A DNA stretch of 64,000 nt from an uncultured Clostridia bacterium (GTDB lineage Bacteria > Bacillota > Clostridia > UMGS1883), in contig CANQRB010000002.1 of NCBI GenBank assembly GCA_947626145.1, positions 132,339-196,338 of the forward strand, in the 5' to 3' direction. Below, in pieces: positions 39,028-47,993 of this stretch (its first letter is position 1; the number at the start of each line of letters is the position of its first letter). The position numbers were made by a program, and so were the translations under genes. A model generated the notes under the pieces. That model saw only the letters and a program-made list of their open reading frames with translations, made no database searches and had not been told where the DNA came from.

Positions 39028-39357
39028 ATGACTGTTGCGGAAATAGGAAACAAGCTGGGCCTCACCCTGAAATGCGGCGAGGACGGCATCGACCGGGAGG
39101 TCACCGGCGGCTACGTGGGCGACCTGCTGAGCCTTGTCATGGGTAAGGCCCAGAGCGGCAACGCCTGGGTGACTATACAGACCAACATAAATATAATGGC
39201 GGTGGCCAGTCTCACCGACGTGGCCATGATAATTCTGGCCGAGGGGCTGTCCCCCGACCCCAACACCGCCAAGCGCTCGGACATGGAGGGCATACCGGTC
39301 TACTCCACAGAAAAGACTGCCTTCGACATAGTCTGTGAGCTGAAGGACTTAGTGTGA
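39028..39357 (+). CDS. DRTGG-domain protein 2
   Basis: A 109-residue paralogue of the protein at 36450-36803: VAEIGNKLGLTLKCGED, GYVGDLLSLVMGKAQ, AMIILAEGLSPDPN. The two presumably sense or bind a similar ligand. GAAAGGA precedes the ATG. The PHP gene follows one base after its stop, showing coupling. No promoter is evident inside the preceding insertion zone, though AT-rich stretches there could supply one. Confidence 0.83.
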   Translation: MTVAEIGNKLGLTLKCGEDGIDREVTGGYVGDLLSLVMGKAQSGNAWVTIQTNINIMAVASLTDVAMIILAEGLSPDPNTAKRSDMEGIPVYSTEKTAFDIVCELKDLV

Positions 39358-39358
39358 T

Positions 39359-40069
39359 ATGGGCCGTTACGCTTACGATCTGCATATGCACTCCTGCCTG
39401 TCCCCCTGCGGGGACGCGGACATGACGCCACACAACATCGCCGCTATGGCCATGCTCAATGGACTTGAGATTATAGCCCTTTCCGACCACAACACCGCCA
39501 AAAACGTCCCCGCCCTGATCGAGGCGGCCAAGGAGTGGGGCCTGACCGTTGTGCCCGGTATCGAGGCCGAAAGCGCCGAGGAGGTGCATTTGCTCTGCCT
39601 TTTCCCCACGGTGGAGGCCGCCCTTGACATGGGCGATATTCTTGAGGCCCATCTGCCGCCCATCAAAAACAAGCCGGAAATCTTCGGCGAGCAGCTCATA
39701 ATGGATCACGAGGACAACGTCGTCGGCTCCATTGACAAGCTCCTCATCAACGCCACCGACCTGCCAATCGAGGATATAAAGTCCATGGCGGAGGAGAGGG
39801 GAGGGGTCTGCGTCGCCGCCCACATCGACCGCAGCAGCAACAGCATCCTGTCCAACCTGGGCTTTATCCCCGAGGAGCTGAACTTTACCACTCTCGAGGT
39901 GTCCAAACGAGCTCCGGCGGAGATGAGCGCCGACCCCAGATACCGCTATCTCCATGACAGCGACGCCCACTACCTGACGGACATTGCCGACGCCGTGTGG
40001 AGGCTGACTTTGGAGGAAAAGTCGGCCGCGGCCGTTGTCAACGCGCTGAGGTCGCCGGCTGCAAAATGA
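39359..40069 (+). CDS. PHP-domain phosphoesterase
   Basis: A 236-residue polymerase-and-histidinol-phosphatase-type metallo-phosphoesterase. Metal ligands are visible in DLHMHSCLSPCGDA (HxH), ALSDHN, GIEAES, AAHID and the final HDSDAHYL. Substrate unknown. PHP genes recur beside DRTGG and hydrogenase genes in clostridia, so it may act on a nucleotide or phospho-signal in the same circuit. Last gene of the cluster; a terminator follows. Confidence 0.9.
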   Translation: MGRYAYDLHMHSCLSPCGDADMTPHNIAAMAMLNGLEIIALSDHNTAKNVPALIEAAKEWGLTVVPGIEAESAEEVHLLCLFPTVEAALDMGDILEAHLPPIKNKPEIFGEQLIMDHEDNVVGSIDKLLINATDLPIEDIKSMAEERGGVCVAAHIDRSSNSILSNLGFIPEELNFTTLEVSKRAPAEMSADPRYRYLHDSDAHYLTDIADAVWRLTLEEKSAAAVVNALRSPAAK

Positions 40070-40077
40070 ACGATATG

Positions 40078-40115
40078 GCCGCTTTGTGCCACGCGCACAC
40101 GGCGGCTTTTTATTT
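40078..40115 (+). terminator. Terminator after the PHP gene
   Basis: GCCGC-TTT-GTGC, loop, GCAC-ACG-GCGGC, then TTTTTATTTT. Confidence 0.78.
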
Positions 40116-40154
40116 TAAGGCAATACCTTAACAAAAAAATTTTCATTTTTCCTG

Positions 40155-40207
40155 TTGTATTTTTTCTTCCGGTGATATATAATAGTATTCAGGCAAATAT
40201 GCCTGAA
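40155..40207 (+). promoter_or_regulatory. cysS promoter and transcript-start palindrome
   Basis: TTGTAT (40155-40160), 17 bases, TATAAT (40178-40183). Then TTCAGGCA (40188-40195), loop AATA, TGCCTGAA (40200-40207): a perfect 8-base inverted repeat starting at the expected +1, 12 bases before the cysS ATG. Confidence 0.7.
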
Positions 40208-40219
40208 AGGAGAAAGGTT

Positions 40220-41605
40220 ATGAAGCTTTACAACACTCTCACACGAAAAAAGGAGGACTTCGTCCCCATAACCGAGGGTCAGGTGAAAATGTATTCCTGC
40301 GGCCCTACGGTATATAATTATTTTCATCTGGGCAACGCCCGGCCATTTATCGTATTTGACTGTCTGAGGAATTTCCTCGAGTACAGGGGATACAAGGTGA
40401 CCTTCGTCCAGAATTTTACCGACGTGGACGACAAGCTCATCAACAAAGCCAGGGAAGAGGGCTGCACCGTCAGGGAGATAGCCGACAAGTACATAGCCGA
40501 GTATTTTGTTGACGCCAGGGGCCTCGGGATAAGGGAGGCCACCGTCCATCCCAGAGCCACCGAAAATATCGACGCCATTATCGCCACCATTGAGACTCTC
40601 ATCGAAAAGGGTCACGCCTATGAGGTGGACGGCAACGTGTATTTTTCCACCCGCAGCTTTAAGGAATACGGCAAGCTGAGCCATCAGCCGCTGGAGGATC
40701 TGGAGAGCGGCGTCCGCAAGGATCTGGAGCCCGGCAAGCGTGAGCCCATGGACTTCGCTCTGTGGAAAAAGCGGAAGGACGACGAGATTGGCTGGGAAAG
40801 CCCCTGGGGCATCGGCCGCCCGGGCTGGCACATCGAGTGCAGCGCCATGGTGAACCGCTATCTGGGTAAGACCATTGACATACACAGCGGCGGCTTCGAT
40901 CTGATCTTTCCTCACCACGAGAACGAGATAGCCCAGAGCGAGTGCGCCAACGACGCACCCTTCGCCCATTACTGGCTGCACAACGGGTTTATCAACGTAA
41001 ACAACGAAAAAATGTCCAAGTCTCTGGGTAACTTCTTTACCGTTCGGGACATAGCCCAAAAGTACGACTATGAGGTGATACGCTTCTTTATGCTGTCGGC
41101 CCACTACCGCAGCCCCATTAACTTCTGCGACGAGCTTATGGACGCGGCAAAGACCGGCCTTGAGCGTATGTACAACTGTGTCGGCAGCCTCGAGCATCTT
41201 GCGGAGACCGCCCACGAAAGCGACCTTGACGAGGGTATAAGCGCCGCCATGGAGGGCTACCGCGATAAATTTGTGGCCGCCATGGAGGACGACCTCAACA
41301 CCGCCGACGCCATTTCCGTCCTTTTTGAAATGGTTCGCTTCATAAATTCCGACAAGACACTGAGCCGTAATGACGCCCGCTGCTGCCTGAATATGCTCAA
41401 GGAGCTGGGCGGGGTGCTGGGCCTGCTCCGCAGGGAAACAAAAACCGATGTCAGTGCCGAGGTCGAGGCTCTCATCGCCGAGCGCACCGAGGCCCGCAAA
41501 AATAAGGATTGGGCCAAATCCGATGAAATACGCGATAAGCTCAAGGCCATGGGCGTTGTGCTGGAGGATACCCGCAGCGGCGTGAAGTGGCATTTGGAGA
41601 AGTGA
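40220..41605 (+). CDS. cysS: Cysteinyl-tRNA synthetase
   Basis: A 461-residue class I synthetase. Zinc and substrate region [19 protein letters not shown] contains the HIGH-type motif [12 protein letters not shown] and HHENE supply further zinc ligands; the KMSKS loop is [11 protein letters not shown] 40220 is chosen with GGAGAAAGG upstream. A longer in-frame reading would start before the transcript's start. Length is normal. cysE and mrnC, common neighbours elsewhere, are not adjacent. Confidence 0.97.
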   Translation: MKLYNTLTRKKEDFVPITEGQVKMYSCGPTVYNYFHLGNARPFIVFDCLRNFLEYRGYKVTFVQNFTDVDDKLINKAREEGCTVREIADKYIAEYFVDARGLGIREATVHPRATENIDAIIATIETLIEKGHAYEVDGNVYFSTRSFKEYGKLSHQPLEDLESGVRKDLEPGKREPMDFALWKKRKDDEIGWESPWGIGRPGWHIECSAMVNRYLGKTIDIHSGGFDLIFPHHENEIAQSECANDAPFAHYWLHNGFINVNNEKMSKSLGNFFTVRDIAQKYDYEVIRFFMLSAHYRSPINFCDELMDAAKTGLERMYNCVGSLEHLAETAHESDLDEGISAAMEGYRDKFVAAMEDDLNTADAISVLFEMVRFINSDKTLSRNDARCCLNMLKELGGVLGLLRRETKTDVSAEVEALIAERTEARKNKDWAKSDEIRDKLKAMGVVLEDTRSGVKWHLEK

Positions 41606-41654
41606 GATGAGCGAAATAGAATAATTTGCGGCAACAAAAGAAAGGATGGTACAA

Positions 41655-42257
41655 ATGAAAGCTGTCAGACGTATAATCATACTGGTGGCCGCCATGCTTG
41701 TGGCGGCGGCAGCGGCGATAATAGCCTATAATGCGGCCGTTAATTCCGGCGGGCCGGAAGTGGAGGCCATATCCGTGAGCCTCAGCGGTTCGGTCAACGA
41801 CATAGGCCAGCTTGTGACGGCGGAATACGGCTATACCATGGCCCAGACGGCCAACAAGCCCCACACCGAGGTGGCGGGCTTCAAGATACCGTTTACCGAT
41901 TCAAAGGTGATCTACAGCTATGAGGGCCTTATCAAGGCTGGCGTGGATTTCAGCCAAATAGTTATCGATGTTGACGATACTGCGAAAAAGGTAAAAATAA
42001 CCCTGCCCGAGCCTCAGATAATGAGCTCCGAGGTGGACAGGGACAGCCTGATAGTATATGACGAAAAGTACAGCCCCTTTAACGTGTTCACCTTCGAGGA
42101 TATGAGCCTCAGCGTGGCGGAGCTCCAGAAGGCGGCAGAGGAAAACGCCCTCTCCAAGGGACTGATGGAAAGGGCGGAGGAGAACGCGAAAACTCTCCTT
42201 ACCTCTACCGTGGGTAATTTTTACGATCTTGAAGAGTACGGCGTCGAATTTCAGTGA
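41655..42257 (+). CDS. DUF4230 membrane-anchored protein
   Basis: A 200-residue protein with an N-terminal membrane segment (about residues 6-26) and an extracytoplasmic DUF4230 domain (GQLVTAEYGYTMAQTANKP; KVIYSYEGLIKAGVDFSQI; ITLPEPQIMSSEVD). Function unknown in the family. Start at ATG 41655 with AAAGGA at suitable distance; ATG 41646 is an alternative. Its 3' end overlaps the convergent alpha-galactosidase gene by 7 bases, and no terminator separates them. Confidence 0.82.
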   Translation: MKAVRRIIILVAAMLVAAAAAIIAYNAAVNSGGPEVEAISVSLSGSVNDIGQLVTAEYGYTMAQTANKPHTEVAGFKIPFTDSKVIYSYEGLIKAGVDFSQIVIDVDDTAKKVKITLPEPQIMSSEVDRDSLIVYDEKYSPFNVFTFEDMSLSVAELQKAAEENALSKGLMERAEENAKTLLTSTVGNFYDLEEYGVEFQ

Positions 42258-44371
42258 TTTCGTTCAAGCAGGAATGACAGGGTGGCGAAGTCCCCGTGTG
42301 GGAAGCTGACCAGCAGCCCCCGGTTCATGAGCATATCGCCCATGTAGGTTCTGCCGGTGAATTTGTCCCTATACTCCGCTGATGGCTCCAGGCCCTTAAG
42401 GCGGATGTGGGTATACCAGCTGTTGGGCCTGAACAGCATCTTTGTCAGAGTCACATAGGCGCGGCTCCTGTCCTTTCCCACGCTCATCCAGCCCCCGACG
42501 TTGTTTTTGAAGGGGTCGGACAGCCGGTAAAAATCCCCGTACTCCACAGTGGCCCGGATCTCCCTGCACAGGGCGGTCTGGGCCTTTATGGCCTCAAGGT
42601 CGCTCTCCGGCAGCTTCGTGATGTCCAGCTCGTAGCCGAAATTGCCGCTGAGGGCCACGTCCCCACGGGTTTTCATGGAAACCGGCCGGCGGGTGTACTG
42701 ATTGGGGCCGTCGGTGACGTGGCTGCCCATAGTGGACGGAGGATAGGCCAGCGAGGTGCCGTACTGGATGTAGACCCGCTCCATGGGGTCGGTGTCGTCG
42801 CTGGTCCAGATCTGGGGCATATAACAGAGCACTCCCGCGTCGAAGCGGCCGCCGCCGGCACTGCAGCCCTCGAACAGAATGTTCGGGTGGGAGCCCACAA
42901 TGGCGTCCATTACGCGGTAATAACCCAAGGTGTACTCGTGATTGAAGCCTTTGCGGGGCATATCGGTGACATAGCGGTTCATGTCCCACTTTACATATTC
43001 GATGTTGGCGCTGTCAAGCACGGAATTGACGGCGTTTATCACATAGTCCTGCACCTCTGGGCGGCTAAGGTCAAGCACAAGCTGTGTGCGGCCCAGACCC
43101 GGGGCCCGCACGCCGGAGTGTATGGCCCAGTCTGGATGGGCGCGGTAGAGGTCGCTGTCAGGGCTGACCATTTCCGGCTCAAACCAGAGACCGAATTTCA
43201 GGCCAAGGGCGTTGATTTTTTCCGCCAGTCCGCCTATGCCCGAGGGCAGCTTATCCCGGTTCACCACCCAGTCGCCAAGGCTGCAGCGGTCGTTGTTCCG
43301 CTTGCCGAACCAGCCGTCGTCCAAAACGAACAGCTCTATTCCCAGCTCGGCGGCCAGCTTTGCTATGGACAGCAGCTTTTCCTCGTCGAAGTCCATGTAT
43401 GTGGCCTCCCAGTTGTTGATGAGGATGGGCCGCTCGCTGTGGGCGAATTTGCCGCGGCATATCCGATCGCGTATAAAGTCGTGGAAGGAACGGGACAGCT
43501 CACCGAGCCCGTCGGCCACGGCCAGCAGACATTCCGGAACGGTGAAGCTTTCGCCGGGACGGAGCTTTTTTTCAAACATAAAGGGGTTGATACCCGAATT
43601 TATTCTCGTCCGGCCCCGCTGATCCACTTCTATTTCGGTGGAGTGGTTGCCGCTGTACACCGGCATTACGCCGAGGCAGAAGCCGCTATCCTCGGTGGCG
43701 GAAGGGTCTTTGACGATCACGAAGGGATTTATCTGGTGACCGCTGCCGCCCCGGGCGTTGGAAATGTCAATAACGCCGGGAACAAGTGGATTTTCGGCGA
43801 TGTGCCGCTCCCTGCCCCAGGAGCCGTGGAGGTGTATCTCGTTCAAATCGCAGCGGGGCAGTTCTATTGAAGCTGAATAGGCCCGGTCAATGGTGATCTC
43901 ACTCTCGCCCTCGTTGGTTATCACTGCGCTGCGGCATATAACGCCGTAGTCCTCGTAAACCGTGTAATTCAGATCAACACTGACTTTCATGTCGGCGTCC
44001 CGCAGAGTGACGGTCAGAGTCTCGGCTCCCTCGCCCAGAGCGGAGGGCAGTCCGGAAAGACGCGGCTTGCCGGCGCTTATTTTGTGACCGGCATATTTAA
44101 GCACCAGTCCCGCGGGGCCGCAGCTCACCGCCGGGCGGCGCAGGTCGGTGTGGCCGTAGCCGGGGTACTCCTGCCGCAGCTCGTCAAGGCAGACCCCATC
44201 GTCCCCCTCGGTCTGGACGCACCACCAACCCCTTTCATCCTCGGGATAGGGGACGGGGGAGATCCTTTTGCCGAACCAGTCGTGGAGCAGGTAGCCCTCC
44301 CGGCTCACCCGCATGACGTAGCTGAAGCCTTTGCCCTCGAGAAAGAACATATCTTCAATTTGTCTTATCAC
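42251..44371 (-). CDS. GH36 alpha-galactosidase
   Basis: A 706-residue cytoplasmic glycosidase with N-terminal beta-sandwich, central TIM barrel and C-terminal beta domain. Barrel motifs: NNWEATYMDFDEEKL, FVLDDGWFG, the nucleophile aspartate in YVKWDMNRYVTD and the acid/base aspartate in WTSDDTDPMERV. It releases terminal alpha-galactose from raffinose-family sugars or melibiose. GTG start after AGGAGATG. No transporter or sugar regulator is adjacent. A perfect palindrome in the divergent promoter region may be its operator. Confidence 0.94.
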   Translation of the reverse strand: MIRQIEDMFFLEGKGFSYVMRVSREGYLLHDWFGKRISPVPYPEDERGWWCVQTEGDDGVCLDELRQEYPGYGHTDLRRPAVSCGPAGLVLKYAGHKISAGKPRLSGLPSALGEGAETLTVTLRDADMKVSVDLNYTVYEDYGVICRSAVITNEGESEITIDRAYSASIELPRCDLNEIHLHGSWGRERHIAENPLVPGVIDISNARGGSGHQINPFVIVKDPSATEDSGFCLGVMPVYSGNHSTEIEVDQRGRTRINSGINPFMFEKKLRPGESFTVPECLLAVADGLGELSRSFHDFIRDRICRGKFAHSERPILINNWEATYMDFDEEKLLSIAKLAAELGIELFVLDDGWFGKRNNDRCSLGDWVVNRDKLPSGIGGLAEKINALGLKFGLWFEPEMVSPDSDLYRAHPDWAIHSGVRAPGLGRTQLVLDLSRPEVQDYVINAVNSVLDSANIEYVKWDMNRYVTDMPRKGFNHEYTLGYYRVMDAIVGSHPNILFEGCSAGGGRFDAGVLCYMPQIWTSDDTDPMERVYIQYGTSLAYPPSTMGSHVTDGPNQYTRRPVSMKTRGDVALSGNFGYELDITKLPESDLEAIKAQTALCREIRATVEYGDFYRLSDPFKNNVGGWMSVGKDRSRAYVTLTKMLFRPNSWYTHIRLKGLEPSAEYRDKFTGRTYMGDMLMNRGLLVSFPHGDFATLSFLLERNH

Positions 44372-44420
44372 AAAATCATCTCCTGAATGTATTATACTAA
44401 TAAAATACCATAAAAGTCAG

Positions 44421-44447
44421 AAAATTGCAATATTGTCTTGCAATTTT
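44421..44447. promoter_or_regulatory. Perfect 10-base palindrome between galA and azlC
   Basis: AAAATTGCAA (44421-44430), spacer TATTGTC, TTGCAATTTT (44438-44447). The right half is the -35 region of the azlC promoter, so a bound protein would block it. No dedicated regulator gene lies next to it. Confidence 0.7.
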
Positions 44448-44466
44448 TATTTGTTTGTGATACAAT
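44438..44466 (+). promoter_or_regulatory. azlC-azlD promoter
   Basis: TTGCAA (44438-44443), 17 bases, TACAAT (44461-44466). Confidence 0.75.
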
Positions 44467-44500
44467 GACCCTTGCAGTTTGATTAAGAGGAATGTATTTT

Positions 44501-45205
44501 ATGAAGCTTTCGGATTTTAAAGAGGGCGCTCTCGGCGGCGTGCCTATAGCCCTGGGCTATCTGTCCGTGTCTTTCGCCTACGGCATTATGGCGGCGGGGG
44601 GCGGCATCGATCCCCTCAGCGCCGTGCTTATATCCATGACCAACCTGACCAGCGCCGGTCAGCTGGCAGGAACGCAGCTCATTATTGACGGCGCAACATA
44701 TTTCCAGATAGCGGTCACCACGCTTGTCATCAACCTCCGCTATATGCTCATGAGCCTGTCCCTGTCCCAGCGGATAGACCCGAAGATGTCCACGGGGGAA
44801 AGACTGCTTGTGTCCTACGGTATAACCGACGAGATCTTTGCAGTGGCATATCAGCGGGAGAAGGCGCCCAACACCCCGTATATGCTGGGCCTCATATCCC
44901 TGCCCTACGTGGGCTGGACGCTGGGCACACTGCTGGGCGCGACGGCGGGCAACATCCTTCCCGAGCGGCTTTGCAGCGCCCTTGGCATAGCCATTTACGG
45001 TATGTTCGTGGCCATAGTTATTCCGCAGTGCCGCAAAAGCCATCCCTGTCTTGTGGTGGTGGCCGTGGCGGCGGCACTGTCATGCCTGCTGAAATATGTG
45101 CCGGTGCTGTCATCCGTACCTACTGGCTGGGCCATCATAATCTGCACGGTGGCGGCCTCTGTACTGGGCGCGGTTCTGTATCCTGAGGAGGTGGATGAAG
45201 TATGA
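44501..45205 (+). CDS. azlC: Branched-chain amino acid exporter, large subunit AzlC
   Basis: A 234-residue membrane protein with about six hydrophobic segments. The opening GALGGVPIALGYLSVSFAYG and MTNLTSAGQLAGTQLI are AzlC/YgaZ features. With AzlD it exports branched-chain amino acids (and toxic analogues) across the membrane. ATG 44501 is preferred over ATG 44492, which touches the ribosome site. The 3' end overlaps azlD by 4 bases. Confidence 0.93.
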   Translation: MKLSDFKEGALGGVPIALGYLSVSFAYGIMAAGGGIDPLSAVLISMTNLTSAGQLAGTQLIIDGATYFQIAVTTLVINLRYMLMSLSLSQRIDPKMSTGERLLVSYGITDEIFAVAYQREKAPNTPYMLGLISLPYVGWTLGTLLGATAGNILPERLCSALGIAIYGMFVAIVIPQCRKSHPCLVVVAVAAALSCLLKYVPVLSSVPTGWAIIICTVAASVLGAVLYPEEVDEV

Positions 45206-45513
45206 GCAGATATGTTTTTACCGCAACAATGGTGATGGCCGTAGTGACATATCTCGTCCGTATGACGCCCATCACCCTCATGAGGGGCAGACTGAAAAGC
45301 CGATTCTTCCGGTCGGTGCTGGCTTACGCCCCCTATGCGGTGCTGTCGGCCATGACGATACCTCACATTCTCGATTCCACAGCGTCGCCCCTGTCGGCCC
45401 TTGTCGGCCTTATAGCGGCGGTGGCTTTGGCCATGATGAAGCGGGGACTCCTGACCGTGGCGGTGGGAGCCTCGGCGGCGGTGTTTGTGGCGGAATTATT
45501 TTTAATTCACTGA
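45202..45513 (+). CDS. azlD: Branched-chain amino acid exporter, small subunit AzlD
   Basis: A 103-residue, four-helix membrane protein (VTYLVRMTPITLM; LAYAPYAVLSAMTIP), typical AzlD/YgaH. Start ATGA overlaps the azlC stop. No terminator is visible before the rplU promoter 10 bases on. Confidence 0.92.
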   Translation: MSRYVFTATMVMAVVTYLVRMTPITLMRGRLKSRFFRSVLAYAPYAVLSAMTIPHILDSTASPLSALVGLIAAVALAMMKRGLLTVAVGASAAVFVAELFLIH

Positions 45514-45522
45514 AAAAAGGTA

Positions 45523-45636
45523 TTGACAAATTCCGAATTAAGTGATATAATACCATGGTAACCGCGTAGAAAAGGCTTAAGAGACCGCTTTGGTCCGCCT
45601 TAATAGCGAGTCTGTATAAACGGGAGGTGCAACAGT
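45523..45636 (+). promoter_or_regulatory. rplU promoter and L21-type leader
   Basis: TTGACA (45523-45528), 17 bases, TATAAT (45546-45551). The leader that follows carries GCTTAAGAGACCGC, then GGTCCGCCTTAATAGCG, resembling the L21 autoregulatory leader of Bacillota mRNAs upstream of rplU. Confidence 0.65.
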
Positions 45637-45948
45637 ATGTACGCGATAATCAAAACAGGCGGCAAGCAGTACCAGGTTCAGGTGGGCGATACGGTTTTTG
45701 TTGAAAAGCTGGGCGCCGAGGCCGGTGCCGAGGTCACCTTTGATCAGGTTCTTGCCATAGGCGGCGACGCCGATTTTAAGGCCGGTACTCCGGTGGTAAG
45801 CGGCGCGAGCGTAAACGCCAAGGTCATCAGCCAGGGCAAGGACAAGAAGATCTATGTCTTCAAGATGAAGTCCAAAAAGGGCTACCGCAACAAGACGGGC
45901 CACCGTCAGCCTCATACGAAGGTTGAGATCACGGCCATCAACGCCTAA
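45637..45948 (+). CDS. rplU: 50S ribosomal protein L21
   Basis: A 103-residue L21: [19 protein letters not shown] start, [20 protein letters not shown]-binding region. Binds 23S rRNA domain VI. The usual rplU-prp-rpmA order of Bacillota follows. GGGAGGTG precedes the start. Confidence 0.98.
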   Translation: MYAIIKTGGKQYQVQVGDTVFVEKLGAEAGAEVTFDQVLAIGGDADFKAGTPVVSGASVNAKVISQGKDKKIYVFKMKSKKGYRNKTGHRQPHTKVEITAINA

Positions 45949-45951
45949 AAA

Positions 45952-46278
45952 ATGATAAAGTTTTCATTTTATCGCAGCAAGGACGGAAAAATCACCAGAC
46001 TTAAGATAATGGGGCACGCCGGATACGCGGAGGAGGGCTATGACATAGTCTGTTCCGCGGTGAGCACCGCTCTGTGGATGGCCATGAAGGGCATTGAGGA
46101 GCAGGAGCTGGCGGGCATAACCTATGAAGAGGAGGACGGTTTTGTGGACTGTTTCCTCACGGCCGAACGGGAGCCCGGGGCCGACGCTATACTTAAAAGT
46201 CTGGAAACAACCGTCTTTGAGCTGGCAAAGCAGTTTAAAAAGAACATCTTCATTGTGGAAAATGAGGATGAGGATTAA
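45952..46278 (+). CDS. prp: Ribosomal-processing cysteine protease Prp
   Basis: A 108-residue cysteine protease between rplU and rpmA. Catalytic pair H22 (in MGHAGYA) and C34 (in DIVCSAVSTAL). It removes the N-terminal extension of L27, and its substrate motif is present in the next gene. The stop of rplU lies only 3 bases upstream. Confidence 0.95.
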   Translation: MIKFSFYRSKDGKITRLKIMGHAGYAEEGYDIVCSAVSTALWMAMKGIEEQELAGITYEEEDGFVDCFLTAEREPGADAILKSLETTVFELAKQFKKNIFIVENEDED

Positions 46279-46308
46279 ATCAACCAGAGGTTGAGAGGAG
46301 TGAAAATC

Positions 46309-46581
46309 ATGTTCGCACTTAATATTCAGCTTTTCGCCCATAAAAAGGGTGTCGGTTCCACCAAGAACGGCCGTGACAGCGAGTCCAAGCGTCTTGGCGT
46401 GAAGCGCGCCGACGGACAGGCGGTGCTGGCCGGCAACATCCTCGTTCGCCAGAGGGGTACAAAGATCCATCCCGGCGTGAACGTAGGCATCGGCAGCGAC
46501 GACACTCTCTTTGCTCTTATCGACGGCAAGGTAAAGTTCGAGCGCAAGGGCAGAGACAAAAAGCAGGTAAGCGTATATTGA
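46309..46581 (+). CDS. rpmA: 50S ribosomal protein L27 precursor
   Basis: A 90-residue L27 with the Bacillota/Fusobacteria N-terminal extension MFALNIQLF before [15 protein letters not shown]. Prp cleaves after the phenylalanine, exposing the tail that reaches the peptidyl transferase centre. ATG 46309 with GAGAGGAG upstream is chosen; an earlier in-frame start would lengthen the extension beyond the known motif. Confidence 0.97.
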   Translation: MFALNIQLFAHKKGVGSTKNGRDSESKRLGVKRADGQAVLAGNILVRQRGTKIHPGVNVGIGSDDTLFALIDGKVKFERKGRDKKQVSVY

Positions 46582-46585
46582 TGAA

Positions 46586-46608
46586 GGGCGGCTGCGGCCG
46601 CCTTTTTT
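46586..46608 (+). terminator. Terminator after rpmA
   Basis: GGCGGC, loop TGCG, GCCGCC, then TTTTTT. Confidence 0.85.
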
Positions 46609-46651
46609 GCGGAATTGCGAAAATCATTTTTTGTTATAAGGAAGCGAAAAA

Positions 46652-47974
46652 ATGAATAAGGACTTGACACAGGGGCGGCCCGACGGGGTGCTGTGGAGCT
46701 TTGCCCTGCCAATGCTGCTCAGCGTGGCCTTTCAGCAGATCTATAGCATAGCCGACAGCGTTATAGTCGGTAAATTTGTCAGCGGCGACGCTCTGGCGGC
46801 GGTCAGCGCCTCGTACCCCATAACCATGATCTTCATGGCCGTGGCCACCGGTCTCAGCGCCGGCGCGGGAGTGGTGATTTCCCGCCAGTTCGGCGGGGGA
46901 GAAAACGAAAAGGTCAAGACCTCCTCATCCACGGCCATTATAACCGCCCTGGCCGCGGGAGCGATAATGACCGCCATCGGACTGCTGCTGTCCGCTCCGG
47001 CGCTTAAGCTGCTCGGAACCGACGCCGCCATAATGGACGACTCGGTGCTGTACCTGAATATTTACTGCGCCGGACTGGTATTCCTGCTTCTGTACAATAT
47101 CTGCAACGGCGTTTTTACCGCGCTGGGCGACAGTCTTACGCCGCTGATGCTGCTGATTTTTTCCTCTGTGCTGAACATAATCCTCGACCTTGTTTTCGTC
47201 GTCGTCTTTCACTGGGGAGTTGGCGGCGCGGCTTGGGCCACGCTTATCGCTCAGGGCTTCAGCTCGGTAATCTCCATTCTTTTGCTGACGCTCAGGCTGA
47301 AAAGGATAGAGAGCGGGCGGTTCAGCAAGTATTCGGCTGTTGCGCTTAAAAATATACTTAAGATCGGAGTGCCCAGCATTTTGCAGTCAAGCTTTGTTTC
47401 CGTGGGCAATTTGTTCATTCAGGCCCGGGTCAACAGCTTCGGCGTGGACGTTATCGCCGGTTACGGCGCGGCTATCAAGCTCAACACCTTTGCCGTCACC
47501 TGCTTCACAACCGTCAGCAACGCCGTGTCGTCCTTTACCGCCCAGAACATGGGCGCCAAGCACGTTGACAGGGTTGTGCAGGGTATGAGGGCGGGCATCA
47601 GAATGATGATAATAATTGCTCTGCCCTTTACGGTCCTGCTCACGGCCTTCGGCGGGCCTATGATGGGCCTGTTCGTCAAGGGCGGCGACGCGGCCATAGT
47701 TGAGGTGGGACGGAAAATGCTGATGATAATTGCTCCCTTTTATGTCTTTGTTGGAACCAAGATCGTCACGGACGGCATACTCCGGGGCAGCGGAGCCATC
47801 TACGCCTTTACCACATCCACCTTTGTTGACCTGATACTGAGGGTGGCGCTGTGCTACATATTCTCGGCCTTCTGGGCGGAAACCGGCATCTGGATGGCCT
47901 GGCCCGTGGGCTGGATAATTTCCACCGGAGTATCCTTCGCCTTTTATAAGTCTGGCAAATGGAAGGAATACTGA
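46652..47974 (+). CDS. MATE-family multidrug/metabolite efflux transporter
   Basis: A 440-residue, 12-segment transporter. The opening [32 protein letters not shown] (positions 8-39) and the duplicated second half ([19 protein letters not shown], about 235) are typical of MATE exporters (DinF/NorM-like Clostridial clade), which use Na+ or H+ gradients. Substrate unknown. AAGGAAGCG precedes the ATG. The gene is followed after 19 bases by an MBL lipoprotein. Confidence 0.93.
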   Translation: MNKDLTQGRPDGVLWSFALPMLLSVAFQQIYSIADSVIVGKFVSGDALAAVSASYPITMIFMAVATGLSAGAGVVISRQFGGGENEKVKTSSSTAIITALAAGAIMTAIGLLLSAPALKLLGTDAAIMDDSVLYLNIYCAGLVFLLLYNICNGVFTALGDSLTPLMLLIFSSVLNIILDLVFVVVFHWGVGGAAWATLIAQGFSSVISILLLTLRLKRIESGRFSKYSAVALKNILKIGVPSILQSSFVSVGNLFIQARVNSFGVDVIAGYGAAIKLNTFAVTCFTTVSNAVSSFTAQNMGAKHVDRVVQGMRAGIRMMIIIALPFTVLLTAFGGPMMGLFVKGGDAAIVEVGRKMLMIIAPFYVFVGTKIVTDGILRGSGAIYAFTTSTFVDLILRVALCYIFSAFWAETGIWMAWPVGWIISTGVSFAFYKSGKWKEY

Positions 47975-47993
47975 GGAAGGACGGCGGCAGAAA

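Noticed and set aside
44371-44420. Sigma-A promoter for the alpha-galactosidase
   Set aside because: A TATAAT-like box exists on the minus strand, but no acceptable -35 at 16-18 bases, so it is not listed.
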